A stretch of DNA of 64,000 nucleotides from Saprospirales bacterium (GTDB lineage: Bacteria > Bacteroidota > Bacteroidia > Chitinophagales > Saprospiraceae). Position 1 is the stretch's first letter. Each line of letters opens with the position of its first letter. The position numbers and the translations under genes were made by a program. Location of the stretch: NCBI GenBank assembly GCA_016703765.1, contig JADJBL010000024.1, positions 20,669-84,668 on the forward strand, in the 5' to 3' direction. Of this stretch, positions 59,066 to 64,000 are shown in pieces. The notes under the pieces were generated by a model. It was given only the letters and a program-made list of their open reading frames with translations, searched no databases and was not told where the DNA came from.

Positions 59066-59534
59066 TAGAAAGCTGCTGCAAAGTTTCTTTCACTGCTTCG
59101 AAATTCGGCAATTGCCCGGCGTTATCGTTCACCTCGGCGTAGCGGATCGTCCCCTCGGAGTCGATGACAAAGGCAGAGCGTTTGGCCACGCCTTTCATGC
59201 CCAGGACGAATTCTTCGTATTGGGCGCCGTATTCTTTGGAGACCCCTTTATTGAAGTCGGACAGGAGCGGGAAATTGAAGCGCTGGTCCTCTTTAAACCG
59301 GTTGAGGGTATGCGGGCTGTCGATCGAGACAGCCAGCACCTGGGCGTTGAGCCCTTCGTAGCTGGAGATATCGTCGCGCATGGCGCAGAGTTCGGTGGTG
59401 CAGGTAGCGGAAAATGCCAGCGGAAAAAACAGCAAGACCACGTTGGAACCCTGGAAGTCGCTGAGCGTCACGGGTTGCTTATCGCTGGAATACAGCGTAA
59501 AATCGGGGGCTTTGTCGCCTGGTTGAAGTGCCAT
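59061..59534 (-). CDS. Peroxiredoxin (AhpC/TSA family, AhpE-like)
   Basis: 157 residues from ATG 59534 (MALQPGDKAPDFTLYSS). Seen: VVLLFFPLAFSATCTTELCAMRD, where the peroxidatic Cys sits in ATCTTELC with a second Cys five residues on; VLAVSIDSPHTLNRFKEDQR; and AFVIDSEGTIRYAE. It reduces peroxides with a thiol partner. The upstream in-frame ATG (59603) would read into the divergent promoter and is unlikely. Divergent from the EamA gene. Confidence 0.92.
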   Translation of the reverse strand: MALQPGDKAPDFTLYSSDKQPVTLSDFQGSNVVLLFFPLAFSATCTTELCAMRDDISSYEGLNAQVLAVSIDSPHTLNRFKEDQRFNFPLLSDFNKGVSKEYGAQYEEFVLGMKGVAKRSAFVIDSEGTIRYAEVNDNAGQLPNFEAVKETLQQLSS

Positions 59535-59592
59535 AGTCGGATTTAATTTAAAGGCGAAAAGATAAAGAATCCTTTGCAAATTTGCATCATTC

Positions 59593-60483
59593 ATGGACTC
59601 CAACCGACGCGCCTATTTAGAAATTCATTTCGCCGTTTTCCTCTGGGGGTTTACCGCCATCCTCGGGGATCTGATCCAGCTATCGGCGCTGGTGCTGGTG
59701 TGGTGGCGGGTATTGATCACGTCTGTCAGCCTGCTTTTTTTGCTTCGGTCCTTCCGCGTTTTCCGCGAGATGCCCCGCAGGTTGATCTTTCAATACATGG
59801 GCATCGGGGTTTTGGTCGCCATCCACTGGCTGGCATTCTACGGCGCCATCAAGCTGGCCAACGCCTCCGTGGCGCTGATCTGCCTTGCCACCACTTCGTT
59901 TTTCACCGCCCTGCTGGAGCCCCTTTTGCTGCGACAGCGTTTGAAAGGATACGAACTTTTTTTGGGCATCCTCGTCATCCCCGGCATGGTGCTCATCGCC
60001 AACAACCTGGATTTTTCGATGCTCGACGGATTTTGGGCCGGGCTGGCCGCCGCCCTCTTGGCCGCCTTGTTCAGCACCCTGAACAAAAAACTGGTCACCC
60101 GCGCCGAACCCGTGCCGATCACTTTTCTGGAACTGGGAAGCGCCTGGCTATTCCTCTGCGCGCTGCTCCCTTTTTTCCTGAGATCAAACCCCGGCACGAT
60201 CTTTTGGCCCAGCTGGCCCGACCTGGGTTACCTGATCATCCTGGCCCTGCTCTGCACCACCCTGCCCTATGTGCTTTCGCTCCGGGCTTTAAAGCACCTT
60301 TCGGCCTTTGCCTCCAACCTCACTATCAATATGGAACCGGTGTACGGCATCGCCCTGGCCTGGATCATTTTGAAGGAAAATAAAGAACTCAGTCCGGGGT
60401 TTTATATCGGGGGGGCGATTATTTTGGTAGCAGTGTTTAGCTATCCCGTCATTAGGAATAAAGTTGAAAAGTTGAAAAGTTGA
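59593..60483 (+). CDS. EamA/DMT-family transporter
   Basis: Inner-membrane protein of 296 residues with ten hydrophobic helices in two EamA repeats (about 8-138 and 150-290). Seen: WWRVLITSVSLLFLLRSF, ASVALICLATTSFFTALLEP, and the second-half PYVLSLRALKHLSAFASNL with NMEPVYGIALAWIILKE. The family exports metabolites or amino acids; the substrate is unknown. The last residues (KVEKLKS) and the stop TGA come from a GTTGAAAA tandem repeat (R7). Confidence 0.92.
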   Translation: MDSNRRAYLEIHFAVFLWGFTAILGDLIQLSALVLVWWRVLITSVSLLFLLRSFRVFREMPRRLIFQYMGIGVLVAIHWLAFYGAIKLANASVALICLATTSFFTALLEPLLLRQRLKGYELFLGILVIPGMVLIANNLDFSMLDGFWAGLAAALLAALFSTLNKKLVTRAEPVPITFLELGSAWLFLCALLPFFLRSNPGTIFWPSWPDLGYLIILALLCTTLPYVLSLRALKHLSAFASNLTINMEPVYGIALAWIILKENKELSPGFYIGGAIILVAVFSYPVIRNKVEKLKS

Positions 60484-60500
60484 AAAGTTGAAAAGTTGAA
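60463..60500. repeat. Tandem 8-base repeat GTTGAAAA (R7)
   Basis: Four full copies and a part copy. It encodes the end of the EamA protein and stops 3 bases before the O-methyltransferase ATG. No inverted half. Confidence 0.9.
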
Positions 60501-60503
60501 TAA

Positions 60504-61133
60504 ATGAATTTGCGCCAACTCAGTGCATTTTGCGAATCCTTCACCTCCCCTTCCAGCCTGGTATTGTACGAGCTGGAGAGGGAAACCCATTTGAAGACCA
60601 TCGCGCCTCAAATGGCTGCCGGGCGGCTGCAGGGGCAGTTCCTTCGTTTTTTGAGCATAATGATGCGTCCGCGGCGGGTACTGGAGATCGGGACCTTTAC
60701 CGGATACAGCGCCATCTGCCTGGCGGAGGGGCTGGCCGAGGACGGGATACTCCATACGATCGAGGCCAATCCGGAGTTTTTATGGTTTGGGGGAAAATAT
60801 TTTGCCAAAGCTGGGCTGCAGGATCGCATCGTCGCGCATGCGGGGGATGCTTTTGAGGTCATTCCCAAATTGGAAGAAACTTTCGACCTGGTTTTTCTCG
60901 ATTCGAATAAAAACGACTACCCGGCGCTCTACGAGCTCGCCCTCCCGAAGCTGCGCCCCGGCGGTTTTTTCCTCGCCGACAATATGCTCTGGGACGGCAA
61001 GGTCATGGCCGGCGCCCAGGACCCCGACACCCTTGCCATACGCGACTTCATTCAAAAAATCCAGGACGACCCCCGGGTGGAAAATGCCCTGCTGGCCGTG
61101 AGGGATGGGGTGATGATGATGAGGAAACTTTAG
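60504..61133 (+). CDS. O-methyltransferase, catechol type (Methyltransf_3)
   Basis: 209 residues. Seen: the SAM motif RVLEIGTFTGYSAICLAEGL, the ribose-binding Glu in HTIEANPEF, metal ligands in DLVFLDSNKNDYPALYE and FLADNMLWDGKV. These are the features of Mg2+-dependent catechol or caffeoyl-CoA-type O-methyltransferases. Substrate unknown. A 72-base hairpin (R8) lies in the 82-base gap before uvrB. Confidence 0.9.
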   Translation: MNLRQLSAFCESFTSPSSLVLYELERETHLKTIAPQMAAGRLQGQFLRFLSIMMRPRRVLEIGTFTGYSAICLAEGLAEDGILHTIEANPEFLWFGGKYFAKAGLQDRIVAHAGDAFEVIPKLEETFDLVFLDSNKNDYPALYELALPKLRPGGFFLADNMLWDGKVMAGAQDPDTLAIRDFIQKIQDDPRVENALLAVRDGVMMMRKL

Positions 61134-61137
61134 GTCA

Positions 61138-61209
61138 GTTTAGAGGGTTTAGGAAGTTTAGGGGGTTTAGTTTTTTCTAAACCTCCTAAACTTCCTAAAC
61201 CTCCTAAAC
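61138..61209. repeat. Near-perfect 33-base hairpin before uvrB (R8)
   Basis: Arms 61138-61170 and 61177-61209 pair with only a few mismatches around TTTTTT; each arm is three to four copies of a 9-base GTTTAGGAG-like word. It starts 4 bases after the methyltransferase stop and ends 6 bases before the uvrB ATG. Confidence 0.9.
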
Positions 61210-61215
61210 ATCGAT

Positions 61216-63237
61216 ATGTCATTCCATCTCTCCTCCCCTTTCCAACCCACGGGCGACCAGCCCGAGGCGATCCGTCAATTGATCGAAGGCATAAAGGCCG
61301 GTGACCAGGCACAGGTATTGCTCGGGGTGACCGGTTCCGGAAAAACCTTTACCATCGCCAACGTCATTGCGGAGCTCAACCGGCCCACGCTGGTGCTGAC
61401 CCACAACAAGACGCTCACCGCCCAGTTGTACGGGGAATTCAAGGAATTTTTTCCCGACAACGCGGTGGAATACTTCGTATCCTATTACGATTACTACCAG
61501 CCGGAGGCTTATATCATGGTCACCGACACCTTCATCGAAAAAGACCAGGCCATCAACGAAGAGGTGGATAAACTCAGGCTGAGGGCCACTTCCTCCCTGC
61601 TTTCCGGAAGGAGGGACATCATCATCGTGGCCTCGGTGTCCTGCATCTATGGTATGGGGAATCCGGAAGACTACAGCAACAGCATCATACGGATACACAA
61701 GGGGCAAAAAGTGACCCGCAACACCTTTCTGTACAAGCTGGTGGAGAGCCTGTATTCGCGCACGGAGGTCGAGTTCAAGCGGGCAACCTTTCGGGTGAAG
61801 GGGGATACCGTTTCCATCAACCTGCCCTACGTCGATTACGGATACCGGGTCACCTTTTACGGAGACGAGATCGAAACGATCGAACAGATCGACACCGAAA
61901 GCGGGCATCGCATCGAAGTGCTGGAAGATGCGGCTATTTTTCCCGCCAACCTCTATGTCGCCCCCAAGGAGCGCATCCACCTGATATTGAAAGAGATCGA
62001 GGACGAGTTGTACAACCAGATCAAATATTTCGAATCGGACCGGCGGATTCTGGAGGCCAAGCGGATCAAGGAGCGCACGAATTTCGACATCGAAATGATC
62101 AAGGAATTGGGCTATTGCAGCGGGGTGGAGAATTACTCCCGCTTTTTCGACGGCCGCCAGCCCGGCACCCGGCCCTTCTGTTTGCTGGATTATTTTCCGG
62201 ACGATTTTCTGCTCATCGTCGACGAGAGCCACGTGACCATCCCCCAGGTGCGCGGCATGTGGGGGGGCGACCGGGCGCGCAAGAACAACCTGGTCAATTT
62301 CGGGTTCCGGCTCCCTTCCGCCCTCGACAACCGGCCCTTGAGCTTTGGCGAGTTTGAGTCGATGATCAACCAGATCGTGTTCGTCAGCGCCACCCCGGGC
62401 AATTACGAGTTGGAGCAGACCGGCGGGGTGATCGTGGAGCAGCTCATTCGTCCGACGGGACTGCTCGACCCGCCCATCGAGGTGCGCCCAAGCCACAACC
62501 AGATCGACGATCTGATGGACGAGATTCGGGAGCGCGTGAAAAAACAGGAGCGCGTGCTGGTGACCACCCTGACCAAGCGCATGGCCGAGGAGCTCACCAA
62601 ATACCTCACGCGGATGAACATCCTGGTGCGGTATATCCACTCGGAGGTCGACACCATGGAGCGCGTGGAGATCATCCGCGACCTGCGCCTGGGCGAGTTC
62701 GACGTACTGGTGGGCGTCAACCTCCTGCGGGAGGGGCTCGACCTGCCGGAAGTATCGCTGGTGGCCATCCTCGACGCCGACAAGGAGGGCTTCCTCCGCA
62801 ACGACCGCTCCCTGACGCAGACGGCGGGCCGCGCCGCGCGCAACGCGAACGGATTGGTCATTTTTTACGCCGACAAGGTGACCGACAGCATGCAGCGCAC
62901 GATCGACGAGACCAATCGCCGGCGCGCCATTCAAACCCAATACAACGAAGAGAACGGCATCGAGCCGCGCACGGTATTCAAGAGCCGGGAGGATATCCTG
63001 GCCCAGAGTTCCATCCTCGACATCCGGGGCCGCGGTTCGAAGGCCTATATCGAGGCAGAAAAGCCCAGCCTTGCCGCCGATCCGATCTTGCAATACGCCA
63101 GCCGCGATCAGATCGAAAAGATGATCCAGGATACCGAAAAGAAAATGAAGGAAGCCGCCAAGGACCTCGATTTTATGGCGGCGGCGCAGTATCGGGATGA
63201 GATGCAGGCGTTGAGGAAGAGGTTGAAGGACGTTTGA
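61216..63237 (+). CDS. uvrB: UvrABC system protein B
   Basis: Damage-recognition helicase of nucleotide excision repair. Seen: Walker A VTGSGKTFTIANVIAELN, the DNA-pinching beta-hairpin YYDYYQPEAYIMVTDTFIEK, the helicase DE-box DESHVTIPQVRGM, VGVNLLREGLDLPEVSLV, and the C-terminal UVR motif (DLDFMAAAQYRDEMQALRK). A length of 673 residues is normal. Start at ATG 61216. Confidence 0.97.
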   Translation: MSFHLSSPFQPTGDQPEAIRQLIEGIKAGDQAQVLLGVTGSGKTFTIANVIAELNRPTLVLTHNKTLTAQLYGEFKEFFPDNAVEYFVSYYDYYQPEAYIMVTDTFIEKDQAINEEVDKLRLRATSSLLSGRRDIIIVASVSCIYGMGNPEDYSNSIIRIHKGQKVTRNTFLYKLVESLYSRTEVEFKRATFRVKGDTVSINLPYVDYGYRVTFYGDEIETIEQIDTESGHRIEVLEDAAIFPANLYVAPKERIHLILKEIEDELYNQIKYFESDRRILEAKRIKERTNFDIEMIKELGYCSGVENYSRFFDGRQPGTRPFCLLDYFPDDFLLIVDESHVTIPQVRGMWGGDRARKNNLVNFGFRLPSALDNRPLSFGEFESMINQIVFVSATPGNYELEQTGGVIVEQLIRPTGLLDPPIEVRPSHNQIDDLMDEIRERVKKQERVLVTTLTKRMAEELTKYLTRMNILVRYIHSEVDTMERVEIIRDLRLGEFDVLVGVNLLREGLDLPEVSLVAILDADKEGFLRNDRSLTQTAGRAARNANGLVIFYADKVTDSMQRTIDETNRRRAIQTQYNEENGIEPRTVFKSREDILAQSSILDIRGRGSKAYIEAEKPSLAADPILQYASRDQIEKMIQDTEKKMKEAAKDLDFMAAAQYRDEMQALRKRLKDV

Positions 63238-63241
63238 TTTT

Positions 63242-63301
63242 TGGTGACTGGTGACTGGTGACTGGTGATTGGGATGGTGACTGGATTTTGCTGGTGATTG
63301 G
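63242..63301. repeat. Tandem GGTGACT repeat after uvrB (R9)
   Basis: Successive GGTGACT/GGTGATT words with small irregular insertions, the same word as R5 and R2. It fills most of the 82 bases between uvrB and the next gene. Confidence 0.85.
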
Positions 63302-63319
63302 AAATAAAAACAATTGAAT

Positions 63320-63625
63320 ATGATACGGTTCATTTTCATTTTCTTTCTTTTCGCGTTGACGGCTTCCACTTGTGAAACCGGCGTCCCGGCCAATATTATC
63401 GGCATGGATTATCGCAGGTGCGCGAGCCCGTATTGCGGCGGCTGGTATATTGAAATCGAGGGCGACACGATGCGCTTTTTGGAGCAGCCGGTAAAAACGG
63501 ACATCGATTTTTCCGGGGAGATGGCCTACCCTGTTCCGGTAAAAGTGCTTTGGCGGAAATACGATAACGAGTGGAAGGATGTGGAGGGTTTGATTTTTTT
63601 GGAGGAGGCGTATAAGCGCTATTAA
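63320..63625 (+). CDS. Small secreted protein, family not recognised
   Basis: 101 residues from ATG 63320. A signal peptide (FIFIFFLFALTASTC) ends in a TASTC that is near a lipobox; four Cys in total (STCETG, RRCASPYCGG). The rest is beta-rich with WYIEIEGDTMRFLEQ and a conserved aromatic pattern. Probably a small envelope protein or lipoprotein; no function can be given. Confidence 0.6.
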   Translation: MIRFIFIFFLFALTASTCETGVPANIIGMDYRRCASPYCGGWYIEIEGDTMRFLEQPVKTDIDFSGEMAYPVPVKVLWRKYDNEWKDVEGLIFLEEAYKRY

Positions 63626-63660
63626 CCGCTAAGGCGCTAAGAACGCTAAGGAAAACCGCT
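63624..63660. repeat. CGCTAAGG-type tandem words (R10)
   Basis: CCGCTAAG, GCGCTAAG, AACGCTAAG in a row, between the small secreted protein and the recombinase fragment. Confidence 0.7.
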
Positions 63661-63681
63661 GTTTTTTTTTAAATCCTTGGC

Positions 63682-63951
63682 TTGGTGCATAACATCAGTC
63701 AGGATCGGTACACCATCCTTTCGCCGAAACTATTGGTATTCCGGCACGCGGTGGAGAAAGCGAAGGCCAATCCATTTGCCACGGTGCATACCCTACGGCA
63801 TAGTTTCGCCACGCATTTGCTGGAGCGAGGTACGGACATCCGATATATTCAGGAGTTGCTGGGTCACGCCTCGATCAAGACTACTGAGATCTATACGCAT
63901 ATCACAAATGCTCGTCCGCTTCAAAGTCCGCTGGATTTCTTAAATCTGTAG
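63682..63951 (+). pseudogene. Truncated tyrosine recombinase/integrase, C-terminal part
   Basis: About 89 residues of the catalytic domain. Seen: [20 protein letters not shown] with the HxxR box, [20 protein letters not shown] with the final His and the nucleophile Tyr. The N-terminal core-binding domain and the first catalytic Arg are missing, and the frame has no good start (TTG 63682 is only the first codon after a stop). It is therefore the remnant of an integrase, perhaps of an integron- or transposon-related element. The window ends 49 bases later. Confidence 0.8.
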
Positions 63952-64000
63952 AAATGAGGCTTTGGTCTTTTCCCATTCAGGAAAAAGGGGTAATTTTGAA

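Noticed and set aside
61219..63405. 728-codon open frame on the minus strand opposite uvrB
   Set aside because: Antisense shadow of a clear uvrB gene; no recognisable domain.

Overview
The window is chromosomal DNA of a member of the Bacteroidota, most likely from the Saprospiria/Lewinella side of the phylum; the finer placement is a guess from gene content. The phylum call rests on a SprA-type gliding/type IX secretion (T9SS) translocon next to ruvA, a PorE-like TPR/beta-propeller/OmpA protein, a secreted protein with a T9SS C-terminal sorting domain, a MurF-alanine racemase fusion, a row of parvulin chaperones ending in SurA, and promoters of the Bacteroidota type (TAnnTTTG). Nearly all of it is compact housekeeping sequence; no gap between genes exceeds 300 bases. 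No rRNA, tRNA or CRISPR array was seen.

Layout. 1-7.8 kb: the end of urocanate hydratase (hutU), a DUF4112 protein, a phospholipid-methyltransferase-like enzyme, the PorE-like protein, a 2-oxoacid dehydrogenase E2, cinA and birA. 7.8-12.8 kb: rsfS, ftsH and a sensor kinase/response regulator pair. 12.9-21.2 kb: sprA (about 2,510 codons) and ruvA. 21.3-29.5 kb: purD, murF-alr and three periplasmic peptidyl-prolyl isomerase/chaperone genes. 29.5-37 kb: a POT peptide transporter, DUF4230, DUF3108 and flippase-like genes, ruvC, a 2-oxoglutarate/Fe(II) oxygenase, tatA and a glucosaminidase. 36.9-43.8 kb: a membrane-bound AraC-like regulator, then a TetR-headed run encoding a LolA-like protein, two FtsX/LolE-type permeases, a LolD-type ATPase and a beta-barrel, which reads as one inner-to-outer-membrane transport route. 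43.8-51 kb: a glycosyltransferase, nadB, a large helical protein, a small GG-leader peptide gene, recX, trpF, an alkyltransferase-like gene and a mevalonate-kinase-type GHMP kinase. 51-64 kb: an ArsC/Spx-like protein, DUF3127, two peroxiredoxins, an M23 peptidase, a quinone-oxidoreductase-like enzyme, a second large helical protein, the T9SS cargo, clpS-aat (N-degron pathway), an EamA transporter, an O-methyltransferase, uvrB and a truncated tyrosine recombinase.

Two things stand out that the gene list does not explain. First, at least ten intergenic gaps hold tandem 7-, 8- or 9-base words, several folded as inverted halves into long hairpins. They often fill the whole gap, run into the 3' ends of genes (purD, the EamA gene) and sit where recX should start. 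Second, ten single-base disruptions break conserved genes, nine of them explained by loss of one base in a homopolymer. These are most probably sequencing or assembly errors, so the affected genes are annotated here as whole genes with a marked frameshift.
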